A stretch of DNA of 64,000 bases from Muribaculaceae bacterium (GCA_017557665.1 JAFYYI010000050.1:1-64000), one strand, 5' to 3'. Shown: positions 51,980-60,457, numbered from the stretch's first letter. Notes: a model not told the origin generated them from the sequence alone. Numbers and translations are program-made.

Positions 51980-52199
51980 GGCATCCGCACACTAACCCCA
52001 TGCGAAGACGCAAAGGCGCTAAGATTCTTTTGGGGGCATCCGCGTTCCTAGCCCCACGCCAAGGCGCAAAGGCGCGAAGGTTCTTTTTTTGGCATCCGCA
52101 TACTTTAAAAACAACAACTGAAGGGTCTGAAAAATCTGACGGCTGACGCGCGTATGGTTTTAAACACGGATTACGCTAATTTAACGAATTGGCATCCGC
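51980..52199 (+). repeat. Repeat-rich intergenic region with a 56-bp tandem repeat and GGCATCCGC words
   Basis: Four GGCATCCGC copies lie at 51980, 52035, 52091 and 52191. The first two intervals are 55 and 56 bp and hold degenerate copies of a unit with CGCAAAGGCGC and AAG-TTCTTTT. Further on, GGCTGACGCG and a variant of the ACGAATTACGC element also recur. The gap (51941-52252) has no gene. Confidence 0.8.
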
Positions 52200-52252
52200 G
52201 TTCGGGGTTTTGAAGACAAGAAAGACAAATAAGACTAATTAGGCTTTAGGAG

Positions 52253-53092
52253 TCAGACTAGTAGTTCTCCGTGGGCGATGATGCGGCTGTGTCCTCCTAC
52301 CCAGATGTCGCCGCTGGCATCTACTGTCGTGGCGACTACCGACGGGCGGCCCATCGCTTCGCCTTGCATGAAGCGGCAGTCGGCGCCCGCTTGGATGACG
52401 CCTCGCCGCAGCAGGTAATGCGTCAGGGCCGCGTTGGCGGTTCCTGTCGCCGATTCCTCGGGCACGCCATAGAGGGGGGCGAAGTTGCGTACGTGGGCAG
52501 TGAAACCGTCATCGCTCATCGCAAAGGCGTGGACTCCCACCACATCGAGTTCACTGCTCAGGGCCGCAAGAGCCTCCATGTCTGGACTCAAGGCCTCCAA
52601 CTGATCCAGGCTGTCCACGGGCATGATGATGTCGGGCAAGCCTGTGGAAATAATTTCTACAGGCAACGAGGCCATCTCACCCGCCATGACGCTATACAGC
52701 CGCTTGGCATCCACGGGCTGCTCCATGACACGCGGCGGAGCCATCTGCATCATCACCTGACGGGCGACTTTCACTTTCAAATCTCCGGCGAGTGTGTGGT
52801 TCAGGCACTCGGTGTCGCCAGCAAGGATTCCCTCCTGCTTGAGCACCCCAAAGGTGGCGATGGTGGCATGGCCGCACAAGTCCACCTCGCTGCATGGCGT
52901 GAAATAACGCACCGTGAACTCCCGGGGTCCGTTCTGCTGCACAAAGGCGGTCTCGCTGTACCGCAATTCGGCTGCGATCTGCACCATCAGCCGCTCGTCT
53001 GGAAACGGGGTGTCCTGGCCCAGCAGCACCATGCCTGCCGGATTACCTCCGAAAGGCTCACTGGTGAATGCGTCAACAATGTAGTATTTCAT
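52253..53092 (-). CDS. PhzF family isomerase-like protein
   Basis: This 279-residue protein matches the PhzF fold of two similar halves. It starts KYYIVDAFTSEPFGGNPAGMVLL and carries YSETAFVQ, where the family's catalytic glutamate lies, and CGHATIATFGVL. The second half includes GVPEESATGTANAAL. The PhzF family includes isomerases in phenazine and other pathways, and no other phenazine gene is present, so the function is unassigned. Confidence 0.9.
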   Translation of the reverse strand: MKYYIVDAFTSEPFGGNPAGMVLLGQDTPFPDERLMVQIAAELRYSETAFVQQNGPREFTVRYFTPCSEVDLCGHATIATFGVLKQEGILAGDTECLNHTLAGDLKVKVARQVMMQMAPPRVMEQPVDAKRLYSVMAGEMASLPVEIISTGLPDIIMPVDSLDQLEALSPDMEALAALSSELDVVGVHAFAMSDDGFTAHVRNFAPLYGVPEESATGTANAALTHYLLRRGVIQAGADCRFMQGEAMGRPSVVATTVDASGDIWVGGHSRIIAHGELLV

Positions 53093-53145
53093 TTTCTTAG
53101 CGTTATTACTGCCTTTTCTGCCTCACTTGAGCAAGCGCGGCAATT

Positions 53146-54141
53146 CTATAAACTGTTTTGGTCGTCAGACGATTGGGGCGCCGAGGCGGCCAAGTTATGC
53201 TGAAAATTGTGCAAAACCTCGGCGATTTCGTCGATATCGTCGGTAAGGGTGAGCAACAGGTTATTGTATTTGCCCGACTGGGTGAGTCGCTCGAGCAAGG
53301 GATATACAGGCATCTCATTTGTCCAAAACTGCCTCCCCAGGAAAATCATGGGACTGGCGAAGCCGAAGGAGAGGTAGTGGTTCTGCACCGCTTCCTGGAA
53401 AATTTCCTGCATCGTTCCCGCGCTGCCGGGGGTGTAGATGAGACCGCCATAGGCTAGGGTGAGAATATTGTCCTCGCGCACGCTATTATCGAAGAATTTG
53501 GCGATGTGGGTGGCAAAGGGTGTTGACGGCTCGTGGCCGTAGAGCCATGTGGGGATGCCCAGGCTGACATAGCGCTCTTGAGGATACTTGTTGATGACAC
53601 GGAAAGCCGAACACAACCAGCCCTCGTCCCTGAACGACGGCGATGGAGTGAGCATCGCCAAGGCGTCGTCCAAATCGGCCGCTTGACGGCCCGCCATCCA
53701 AGCACCCAGGTGAGTCGCTTCCATCATGCCGGGGCCGCCGCCACTGAGCATGATGAAACCGTCCTCGGTGAGTTTTTTGCTCAGGAAAGCGATATCTCTA
53801 AAGACCTTGTCGGTCCGCGGCAGGGCATGTCCTCCCATGACTCCCACACAGGCGTGCGGATCATGCTCCTCCATGAACTCCCTCAAGGCCATGTGAATGC
53901 CATGGTCATGCAGGCTGCGTGCCAACGACTCTTCCACGCTAGCCCTCTGGGGACCCGTGAACTTGTAGTATTGATACACCTTGCCGTCAAAGCAGTTGGC
54001 ATAACTCTCCTCTTGGTCTATCTTGAATCCCTCATACAGTTCGGCAGCGTTGTACAGCGATTTGCGCGTCACGCAATAGGGAGCCTTGTCAAGGTAGGCC
54101 ATAACATCTTTCATCTCGTTTAAGCCAGAGTTCGTTATCAT
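53146..54141 (-). CDS. LOG family protein (lysine decarboxylase-like, TIGR00730 type)
   Basis: This 331-residue protein has the LOG/YgdH family motifs GGGPGMMEATHLGAWMAG and PGSAGTMQEIFQEAV. It also has a longer N terminus than the small LOG proteins. LOG enzymes release free cytokinin-like bases from nucleotides in plants and some bacteria, and bacterial relatives act as nucleotide 5'-monophosphate nucleosidases (PpnN). A nucleosidase role is more likely here than lysine decarboxylation. It lies 53 bp upstream of PhzF and may share a transcript. Confidence 0.85.
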   Translation of the reverse strand: MITNSGLNEMKDVMAYLDKAPYCVTRKSLYNAAELYEGFKIDQEESYANCFDGKVYQYYKFTGPQRASVEESLARSLHDHGIHMALREFMEEHDPHACVGVMGGHALPRTDKVFRDIAFLSKKLTEDGFIMLSGGGPGMMEATHLGAWMAGRQAADLDDALAMLTPSPSFRDEGWLCSAFRVINKYPQERYVSLGIPTWLYGHEPSTPFATHIAKFFDNSVREDNILTLAYGGLIYTPGSAGTMQEIFQEAVQNHYLSFGFASPMIFLGRQFWTNEMPVYPLLERLTQSGKYNNLLLTLTDDIDEIAEVLHNFQHNLAASAPQSSDDQNSL

Positions 54142-54185
54142 AGCGTGGTAATTTGGTCAAAGTTTTAAAGGTTAAGCGCTCATTG

Positions 54186-54217
54186 CAAAGGTAATAAAAA
54201 AACCAAACTTGTCCAAA
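54186..54217 (-). promoter_or_regulatory. Promoter of the LOG/PhzF pair
   Basis: On the minus strand TTTG (54214-54217) and TACCTTTG (54186-54193) are exactly 20 bp apart, 45 bp before the LOG gene start. Confidence 0.8.
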
Positions 54218-54286
54218 AAAACGCCTTTTTTCATCAGAATGCCAAAAAAATCATCCTAAATTGGTTAAGTCTTTCTTATTTTTTTA

Positions 54287-54294
54287 TAATTTTG
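54287..54294 (+). promoter_or_regulatory. -7 element of the second DUF4923 gene
   Basis: TAATTTTG matches TAnnTTTG and lies 43 bp before the start codon. Confidence 0.5.
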
Positions 54295-54337
54295 GCGACA
54301 TCAGAACAATTATTAACCTCAACATATCGAGAAAAAG

Positions 54338-55033
54338 ATGAAAAAGATTTACATGACTCTTGTGGCGGCGGCCTTGCTGCTTGGCAGTGGTTGCACAATG
54401 CTCAACAACATGGGCAACATGGGCATGGGATCAGGCACCGGAGCCGAGAATGGCAACGGCAACCTGGGCGATGTCCTGGGCGGCGTGTTGGGAGGCGTAC
54501 TGGGCACGTTGGGCTCACAGAACACGATAGACGGATTGCTGGATCTGGTTATCGGCAGTGTCAAGGTGAATGAGCAGGAACTCTACGGTGCATGGTACTA
54601 CACCGAGCCCGCCTGTGCCTTCACGAGCGAGAACCTGCTGGCCAAGGCCGGCGGAGCAGTGGCAGCCGAGAACTGTAAGGACAAGCTGTTGCCCGTCTAT
54701 AACAGCCTGGGTATCAGCGCCCAAAACACACAGTTCCAGTTCACCCAAGACCATCAGTTCGCAGCCAAACTCAAAGGTATCCCCTTGAGCGGCAGTTACA
54801 CCTTTGACCCGTCGACCGGCACCATCAGACTGCAGACGATGCTCTTCTCGACCAATGCCTACATCACCCGCACGTCTAATGGTTTGGGCCTCACCTTCGA
54901 GAGCAAGAACCTGCTGAAAGTGTTGCAGGCGGCAGCAGCCTTAAGCGGCAACAGCACAATCCAGACCGTGGGAGACCTGAGCAAACAATACGACGGCGTG
55001 CGCCTCGGCTTCAACATCTCCCCTATGAGATAA
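54338..55033 (+). CDS. DUF4923 family lipoprotein, paralogue
   Basis: This 231-residue protein begins MKKIYMTLVAAALLLGSGCT, a lipoprotein signal with lipobox GSGC. A Gly/Asn-rich linker follows (GMGSGTGAENGNGNLGDVLG). The DUF4923 domain contains ELYGAWYYTEPACAFTSEN, FQFTQDHQFAAKLKGIPLSG and NLLKVLQAAAALSGNSTIQT. It is related to 22464-23069 but carries an extra linker. Its function is not known. Confidence 0.85.
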   Translation: MKKIYMTLVAAALLLGSGCTMLNNMGNMGMGSGTGAENGNGNLGDVLGGVLGGVLGTLGSQNTIDGLLDLVIGSVKVNEQELYGAWYYTEPACAFTSENLLAKAGGAVAAENCKDKLLPVYNSLGISAQNTQFQFTQDHQFAAKLKGIPLSGSYTFDPSTGTIRLQTMLFSTNAYITRTSNGLGLTFESKNLLKVLQAAAALSGNSTIQTVGDLSKQYDGVRLGFNISPMR

Positions 55034-55046
55034 ACCGACAAACGAG

Positions 55047-55076
55047 AAGTGCCAGGGACATCAGCCTCTGGCACTT
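55047..55076. terminator. Terminator between convergent genes
   Basis: AAGTGCCAG (55047-55055) pairs with CTGGCACTT (55068-55076) around a twelve-base loop, between the DUF4923 gene and the convergent outer membrane protein gene. Confidence 0.65.
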
Positions 55077-55117
55077 ACTGTATACCAATCAATTAGTTCG
55101 CCTCTTGATAAACCGGT

Positions 55118-55843
55118 TCAACGCAGCATGCGGAACAGGCCGGCATAGGAGACAGTGACGCCCACACAACAGCCCTTGACCGAGGGCGAGAAGTGATTGA
55201 ACCGGGCATTGGTGACAAAGGGCGTGACACGCACCGACGAGGTGTAGTGACCCTGGCTGTCATCGCCACCCATCGGGAAATCCACAATCTTACCGTGCAA
55301 CTTGATGTCAAAACCAATGCTTGCTGTCCAGCCGGTGTTGTTCTCGTGGGCATCGGTGACATTTTCAATCATGGGCCTTTCAACACCCTCTTCATCACGC
55401 TCGTACTTGATGTGGTTGATGTCCCACGACAAGCGGCTGAAGGTCACGCCCACTGCCGGCGTGATGGATAGCCTGCCGTAACGCAATACGGTGTAGCCCA
55501 GCTGGAAAGTGCCGCCCAACAGCGACGTGCTGGCAGTGCCGTTCATCTGCACATTACGTGCCTGGTCATCATAGACGGCATAAGGATTCACGTTCTTGAA
55601 CGAGGGCTGGCCGAAGGAGAAGTCCATGTTGAGCCTCAAGCGGTTGTAGTCAACATTCACTCCTCCCGTGAAAAGGGCGCACCCCTTGAAGTCATCAGCC
55701 AGAGAGCCCGTGGGCAGCATGCCGCCCACACCCACCTGGAAACCAATTCCCAATGGGCGATAGATAGACTCCTCCTGCTGCGCACGAAGGGCTGCAGGAG
55801 CAATGAATAATAGTATCAATATGATTAAAGCGGTCCGTTTCAT
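55118..55843 (-). CDS. Outer membrane beta-barrel-like protein
   Basis: The ATG at 55843 begins MKRTALIILILLFIAPAALRAQ, a clear signal peptide, which is better than earlier in-frame starts to 56014. The mature 220 residues have alternating strands (LGIGFQVGVGGMLPTGSLA, LNMDFSFGQPSF, RLSITPAVGVTF, TGWTASIGFDIKLHG), as in a small outer membrane barrel. No porin family is recognised. It follows a small conserved gene on the same strand. Confidence 0.7.
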   Translation of the reverse strand: MKRTALIILILLFIAPAALRAQQEESIYRPLGIGFQVGVGGMLPTGSLADDFKGCALFTGGVNVDYNRLRLNMDFSFGQPSFKNVNPYAVYDDQARNVQMNGTASTSLLGGTFQLGYTVLRYGRLSITPAVGVTFSRLSWDINHIKYERDEEGVERPMIENVTDAHENNTGWTASIGFDIKLHGKIVDFPMGGDDSQGHYTSSVRVTPFVTNARFNHFSPSVKGCCVGVTVSYAGLFRMLR

Positions 55844-55934
55844 TGTTTCACTCATGAGTTTACTATAATAACGGACATCAAGCCACGAAATTGTTATCAG
55901 GATTACCCTAATTCCCAATTCCTCATTCATAGGA

Positions 55935-56306
55935 CTACCACCACAGGCTGCGGTAATACTTGTGGTAGAGTGAGAGACCCTCGCTGATGGGTTTGAGCGA
56001 CGCCTTGGCGGCACGCTTGAGGTCGGCCAAATCCTCCTCGTTGTTCCAGATGGCCTTGATATAGGCCTTGTACTCGGGGGTGTCCTCCTCGGACTGCAGG
56101 GCTATGCGTTCAAAGGCATAAATCATCTTGTCCAGAATATTACCCCACTCCTCGGGTGACATGTTCAATCGCGGTGTACGCTCGCAATGTTCCTTGAAGA
56201 CCATCAGACGCGGCAAAATGAAACGCGCTATAGTAACATCGAGGTCATAGAGTTCCTCGATGTCGATTGTCTTAGCAATAGCTTGGGGGTTGTACTTCTT
56301 ATCCAT
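55935..56306 (-). CDS. Small conserved hypothetical protein
   Basis: Starting at MDKKYNPQAIAKTID, this is a 123-residue soluble helical protein with DVTIARFILPRLMVFKEH, MSPEEWGNILDKMIYAFERI and a basic end YHKYYRSLWW. The W and the EEW-DKMI pattern recall small Bacteroidetes proteins of unknown role. It is read toward the barrel protein gene, 91 bp away. An in-frame start three codons earlier exists (56315). Confidence 0.6.
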   Translation of the reverse strand: MDKKYNPQAIAKTIDIEELYDLDVTIARFILPRLMVFKEHCERTPRLNMSPEEWGNILDKMIYAFERIALQSEEDTPEYKAYIKAIWNNEEDLADLKRAAKASLKPISEGLSLYHKYYRSLWW

Positions 56307-56498
56307 CGTCGTCAAAACTAGTATTGAGAGGTTAAATCATGATTATTTTCAGGGAGCAATTATACGCATATTTTCTGACACAGCAAAGAAATATCATTAA
56401 AAAATGAAAAAATAATCACTTTTTCTCTTGTTTCATCCGATTTGCATTTCATACATCAAAAACTGAGCAGCAGAAACCCAAAACTGGAAACTTTTTAT

Positions 56499-56506
56499 TA
56501 ATTTTG
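56499..56506 (+). promoter_or_regulatory. -7 element of the MazG-like gene
   Basis: TAATTTTG matches TAnnTTTG and ends 7 bp before the start codon, so the mRNA would have almost no leader. Confidence 0.5.
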
Positions 56507-56513
56507 CGACACT

Positions 56514-56840
56514 ATGACAATACAAGAGGCTCAAGCGCGTGTTGACGCGTGGATTCAGCAGTATGGCGTCCGTTACTTCAGCGAGCTGACCAATATGGCA
56601 GTACTCACCGAGGAAGTGGGCGAGGTGGCGCGTGTCATCGCGCGGCGCTACGGTGACCAGTCGAGCAAACCGGGCGACGACCTGGACCTCGCCGACGAGT
56701 TGGCCGACGTGCTGTGGGTGGTCATGTGCCTGGCTAACCAGACGGGCATTGACCTGGACGAGGCGCTGGAACGCAACTTCGCCAAGAAGACCAATCGCGA
56801 CAGCCACCGACACTTGGAAAACGAAAAGCTAAAACATTAA
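56514..56840 (+). CDS. MazG-like nucleotide pyrophosphohydrolase
   Basis: This 108-residue protein has the MazG fold: EEVGEVARVIARRYGDQ, followed by DLADELADVLWVVMCLAN with the acidic metal-binding residues (EExxE and DELAD). It should cleave nucleoside triphosphates to monophosphate and pyrophosphate, a housecleaning task. It lies 20 bp before deoC and on the same strand, so the two may form a nucleotide-metabolism operon. Confidence 0.88.
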   Translation: MTIQEAQARVDAWIQQYGVRYFSELTNMAVLTEEVGEVARVIARRYGDQSSKPGDDLDLADELADVLWVVMCLANQTGIDLDEALERNFAKKTNRDSHRHLENEKLKH

Positions 56841-56860
56841 CCAATAACAACTTTAAGATT

Positions 56861-57808
56861 ATGAGTAACCACGAACACGAACATTGCGGATGCGGCTGTG
56901 AGCATCACGATCATGACCACAAGCCCATGGACAAGTACATGACCGCCATCAACCAGTCGGGCGTCACCATTGATGATACTGCCGTGACTGCCGCCGTGCA
57001 GGAAATCATCGACAAGCACGCTGCCGAGAACAACACCCCCGAGGTGCAGCAGTTCCTGCTCAACTGCGTCGATTTGACCACCCTCGCCACCGAGGACAGT
57101 GAGCGCAGCGTCGCCAAGTTTGTACAGAAAGTCAACGATTTCGACAACAACTATCCCCAGTACAAGAACGTTGCCGCCATCTGTGTTTACAGCAACTTCG
57201 CTGCCGTGGTTCGCGGCACACTCGAGGTGAGCGGCGTTGACGTTGCCGTGTGCAGCGCCTGCTTCCCCTCCAGCCAGGCCCACATCGAGACCAAGATTGC
57301 CGAGACCGCTCTGGCGGTTGCCGATGGTGCCGACGAGGTGGACATCGTGTTGAACGTGGGCTACTTCAAGGATGAGGCCTACGAGGAGCTGTGTGACGAA
57401 ATCGCCGAGATCAAGCAGGTGGTGGGCGACCGTCCCCTGAAGGTCATCCTCGAGAGCGGCTATCTGAAGACAGCCGAGGCCATCCGCAACGCCAGCATCC
57501 TGTCGATGTACTCGGGCTGTGACTTCATCAAGACTTCTACCGGCAAAATCTATCCCGGCGCTTCACTCGAGGCTGCCTACGTGATGTGCCAGTGCATCAA
57601 GGAATACTTCATCCAGCACGGCCGCATGGTGGGCTTCAAGGCATCGGGCGGCATCCGTACCACCGAGGACGCCGTGAAGTACTATACCATCGTCAAGGAA
57701 GTCCTGGGCGAGAAGTGGTTGAACAACCAGTACTTCCGCATCGGCGCCTCCAGTCTGGCCAACGCCCTGTTCCAGTCCTTCACGGGCACCGACCAGAAAC
57801 CTTTCTAA
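56861..57808 (+). CDS. deoC: Deoxyribose-phosphate aldolase with His/Cys-rich N-terminal extension
   Basis: This 315-residue protein is a DeoC of class I aldolase type. It has ICVYSNFAAVVRG, DEVDIVLNVGYFK, and the Schiff-base lysine region CDFIKTSTGK. It splits deoxyribose 5-phosphate into glyceraldehyde 3-phosphate and acetaldehyde. Residues 1-24 (HEHEHCGCGCEHHDHDHK, in short) are very rich in His and Cys and look like a metal-binding tag, which is not part of usual DeoC. The rest of the protein is normal in length. Confidence 0.93.
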   Translation: MSNHEHEHCGCGCEHHDHDHKPMDKYMTAINQSGVTIDDTAVTAAVQEIIDKHAAENNTPEVQQFLLNCVDLTTLATEDSERSVAKFVQKVNDFDNNYPQYKNVAAICVYSNFAAVVRGTLEVSGVDVAVCSACFPSSQAHIETKIAETALAVADGADEVDIVLNVGYFKDEAYEELCDEIAEIKQVVGDRPLKVILESGYLKTAEAIRNASILSMYSGCDFIKTSTGKIYPGASLEAAYVMCQCIKEYFIQHGRMVGFKASGGIRTTEDAVKYYTIVKEVLGEKWLNNQYFRIGASSLANALFQSFTGTDQKPF

Positions 57809-57841
57809 AAACAAGGGAATTAAATCGGCTGAGATAAATTA

Positions 57842-57914
57842 GGAAAACAATAAATACAATAAGTACAAGCTATTGATAACCAATAATTTGTATTTGTTGT
57901 ACTTATTGTTTTCC
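57842..57914. terminator. Large hairpin between deoC and the MATE gene
   Basis: CAATAAGTACAA (57857-57868) pairs exactly with TTGTACTTATTG (57897-57908). GGAAAACAATAA and TTTTCC at the outside, and TATTG with CAATA inside, extend the pairing. It can end deoC transcription or act in the MATE leader, since the start codon of the MATE gene is only 15 bp after it. Confidence 0.55.
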
Positions 57915-57928
57915 TTTATGATACAGGC

Positions 57929-59245
57929 ATGAATCGGGAGATATTGAGGATTGCGTTGCCGGCGATAGTCGCCAACATCACTGTACCGCTGCTGGGTCTG
58001 GTGGATACCGCCATTGCAGGACACCTGGGTGACAAGGTGTTCATCGGTGCCGTGGCGGTGGGTGCGATGATGTTCAACCTGGTGTACTGGAACTTCGGAT
58101 TCCTGCGCATGAGCACGTCAGGCATGACGGCACAGACCTATGGCAGTGGCGACTTCAAGGAGAGCGCCAAGCTGCTGGGCGAGTCCACTGCACTGGCGGC
58201 AGTCATCTCAGGCCTCATCATCCTCTTACAATGGCCCATCCGCCTGTTGCTGTTGTGGATTATCGGTCCGTCACCCGAGGTCACCTCGCTGGCCATCACC
58301 TACTTCACAATCTGCATCTGGGGTGTACCTCCGGTGCTGGTGATGATGGCCTTCAAGGGTTGGCTATTGGGTATGCAGGACTCCCAGAGCGCGATGTGGA
58401 TCTCCATCATGACCAACGTCTTCAACATCGGCGCGAGCCTCATCTGTGTCTATCTGTTGAAGATGGGGTTTGTGGGCATTGCGGTAGGTACCCTGGCCGG
58501 TGAATGGCTGGGATTGCTCTATGCCGCCCTGACGGTGCAACGCAAATTCCCGCTCCTGAACGGTTTGCTCGACTGGCGCCGCGTGTGGCGCTTCAAGGGG
58601 GCTGGACGCTATTTCAAAGTGAGCCGTGACATCTTCGTGCGCAGTTTCCTGCTGATGACCGTGAGCCTGGCGTTTGTCTCCATCGGAGCCCGCAGCGGTG
58701 ACCTCATCCTCGCTGTCAATGCCCTGATCCTGCAACTATTCACCCTTTACAGCCACTTCATGGACGGCATCGCTTTTGCCGGCGAGGCCGTTGTGGGCAA
58801 GTACTATGGCATGGGCGACATGGCACGCATGAGGCGCTGCGTGCGCTTGCTGTTTGGCTGGGGCCTGGCCGTTGCCGCCGTCTTTACCCTTATTTATTCC
58901 TTCCCGCGCATCGCCTTCTGGCTGCTCACCGACCAGCAGAGTGTCATCGAAGCCGCAATGGACTACCGCGTGTGGTGCGCACTGATACCGGCAGCAGGCA
59001 TGGCCGCCTTTGTTTGGGATGGGGTGTTCATCAGCCTGACGCGCTCGATGGGCATGCTCATCAGCGCCGGCATTGCCTGGTCGCTGTTCTTTGTCATCTA
59101 CTGGGTCACGCCCCAATCGTGGGGTAACAACCGCCTGTGGATTGCCTACTTGAGTTTCCTTGCCCTGCGTGGTATCATCCAGACCATCCTCTACCGTGGC
59201 TACCTCGCCCATGGGGTGCTGGAATCCCCCTCCCCTACTCGATGA
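57929..59245 (+). CDS. MATE family efflux transporter (DinF-like)
   Basis: This 438-residue protein has about twelve hydrophobic helices. The start EILRIALPAIVANITVPLLGLVDTAIAG is typical of MATE proteins of the DinF branch. Other family segments include FLRMSTSGMTAQTYGSGDFKE and SHFMDGIAFAGEAVVGKYYG. Such proteins export drugs or metabolites by H+ or Na+ antiport. The stop overlaps the next start by 4 bp. Confidence 0.9.
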   Translation: MNREILRIALPAIVANITVPLLGLVDTAIAGHLGDKVFIGAVAVGAMMFNLVYWNFGFLRMSTSGMTAQTYGSGDFKESAKLLGESTALAAVISGLIILLQWPIRLLLLWIIGPSPEVTSLAITYFTICIWGVPPVLVMMAFKGWLLGMQDSQSAMWISIMTNVFNIGASLICVYLLKMGFVGIAVGTLAGEWLGLLYAALTVQRKFPLLNGLLDWRRVWRFKGAGRYFKVSRDIFVRSFLLMTVSLAFVSIGARSGDLILAVNALILQLFTLYSHFMDGIAFAGEAVVGKYYGMGDMARMRRCVRLLFGWGLAVAAVFTLIYSFPRIAFWLLTDQQSVIEAAMDYRVWCALIPAAGMAAFVWDGVFISLTRSMGMLISAGIAWSLFFVIYWVTPQSWGNNRLWIAYLSFLALRGIIQTILYRGYLAHGVLESPSPTR

Positions 59246-59868
59246 AACGCACTCGTCGCCATATCATCGCCGTTCTCACGGCAGCTGCCGGACTCCTTGC
59301 CGCATGTCATTCAGGAGACAGCCAAGTTGCCAAACTTGATGTGCCGGTGGAATTGCTGCGCCATGGCGACCTCGCCTTTCGCTGCGGCACCAGTCTGGAG
59401 AGCCACTTTGTAACAGGTGTCGATGGCGAAAACGGTCCCTACTCCCACATCGGCCTGGTGGTCAACATGGACGGGGAATGGTTTGTCGCCCACGCCGTGC
59501 CTGGTGAGAACGACCCTGGCGAACCGGAATACCTCAAGTTAGATTCCATCAGCGTCTATTACGGTGCTGACCGTGCCAAGCTTGGGTGTATCATGCGCGT
59601 TACCGAGGACAGCGCGGCGATTGCCGCTGCCACCGGTTACGCCTTGTGGGCTGTGCGTGCCCGCAAAGAGTTTGACAACGCCTTTGACTGGGAGGACACC
59701 ACCCAACTCTATTGTACTGAACTGGTGCAACAAGCCTATCTGCACGGCGGTATAGACCTCGCCCAGAAGCGCAGAACCGGCATCAACACAGTTCCTTTCA
59801 AGGGTAACTACGTCTTTCCGGGTGACATTGCCCGTAATGAATTGTTGACCTTGATAAGCACATTTTAA
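59242..59868 (+). CDS. YiiX/YebB-like NlpC/P60-type lipoprotein
   Basis: The ATG at 59242 overlaps the MATE stop by 4 bp and starts MKRTRRHIIAVLTAAAGLLAACHSG, a lipoprotein signal with lipobox LAAC. The rest (about 208 residues in total) has the permuted papain-like features: LLRHGDLAFRCG, YSHIGLVVNMDGEWFVAHAV, and the Cys-containing YCTELVQQAYLHGGIDL. Such proteins may be amidases or peptidases of the envelope. The earlier in-frame start at 59137 gives an unlikely N terminus. Confidence 0.8.
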   Translation: MKRTRRHIIAVLTAAAGLLAACHSGDSQVAKLDVPVELLRHGDLAFRCGTSLESHFVTGVDGENGPYSHIGLVVNMDGEWFVAHAVPGENDPGEPEYLKLDSISVYYGADRAKLGCIMRVTEDSAAIAAATGYALWAVRARKEFDNAFDWEDTTQLYCTELVQQAYLHGGIDLAQKRRTGINTVPFKGNYVFPGDIARNELLTLISTF

Positions 59869-59878
59869 GCTCTTTTTA

Positions 59879-59909
59879 TTTGGTGAATAAGCAGTTATCA
59901 CTATTTTTG
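59879..59909 (+). promoter_or_regulatory. Promoter of the DUF4878-like lipoprotein gene
   Basis: TTTG (59879-59882) and TATTTTTG (59902-59909) are 19 bp apart, a textbook Bacteroidetes promoter 40 bp before the start codon. Confidence 0.8.
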
Positions 59910-59949
59910 CAAACGATATCTCTTAACTATTCATTTTTAAAACTGTTTT

Positions 59950-60360
59950 ATGATGAAAAAGATTCTTAGTTTCTTACTTTTATTCACTGTGGTAGCCCTA
60001 TTCTTTACCTCATGCGACAAATCATCACCGGGTGCTGCATGCAAATCCTATATGGAAATGGTAAAGAATGGTGACTACAAGGGATTTGTCCAAGGTATCG
60101 CCACCGAAGAGGGCAAGACTGCCGAAGAAAATGAACAAACGGCAGCTTTGCTTGAAGGAGTACTCAAGGAAAAAATGGAAAAAACAATCCAAGAGAAAGG
60201 CGGTATTAAAGACATTCAAATCGTTGAGGAAAACATCGCCGAGGACGGCAACACCGCTGATGTGAAAATGAAAATCGTCTATGGTGACGGCACCGAAAAA
60301 GAAGACACCCAGGAGATGGTGAAACAAAACGGTGTCTGGAAAATGAAAATCAAGAAATAA
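59950..60360 (+). CDS. DUF4878-like lipoprotein
   Basis: This 136-residue protein begins MMKKILSFLLLFTVVALFFTSC, a lipoprotein signal with lipobox FTSC. The mature part has the DUF4878 pattern: GAACKSYMEMVKNGDYKGFV, helical middle part, and beta strands IQIVEENIAEDGNTADVKMKIVYG and NGVWKMKIKK. Such proteins have a nuclear transport factor 2-like fold of unknown role. Ends at a clear terminator. Confidence 0.8.
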   Translation: MMKKILSFLLLFTVVALFFTSCDKSSPGAACKSYMEMVKNGDYKGFVQGIATEEGKTAEENEQTAALLEGVLKEKMEKTIQEKGGIKDIQIVEENIAEDGNTADVKMKIVYGDGTEKEDTQEMVKQNGVWKMKIKK

Positions 60361-60390
60361 CCCGTTTCCAGACTGTCACAACGACAAGAC

Positions 60391-60432
60391 AATCGGGGAT
60401 ACGTCTTCAAGTGGCGCATCCCCGATTTTTTA
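60391..60432. terminator. Terminator between convergent genes
   Basis: AATCGGGGAT (60391-60400) pairs exactly with ATCCCCGATT (60418-60427), followed by TTTTT. It lies between the DUF4878-like gene and the M6 protease gene. Confidence 0.85.
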
Positions 60433-60457
60433 TCCCATATTGACCGGCAGCCGGCCT

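Noticed and set aside
52253..53092. Phenazine biosynthesis cluster
   Set aside because: PhzF-like proteins are common alone and no other phz gene is present.
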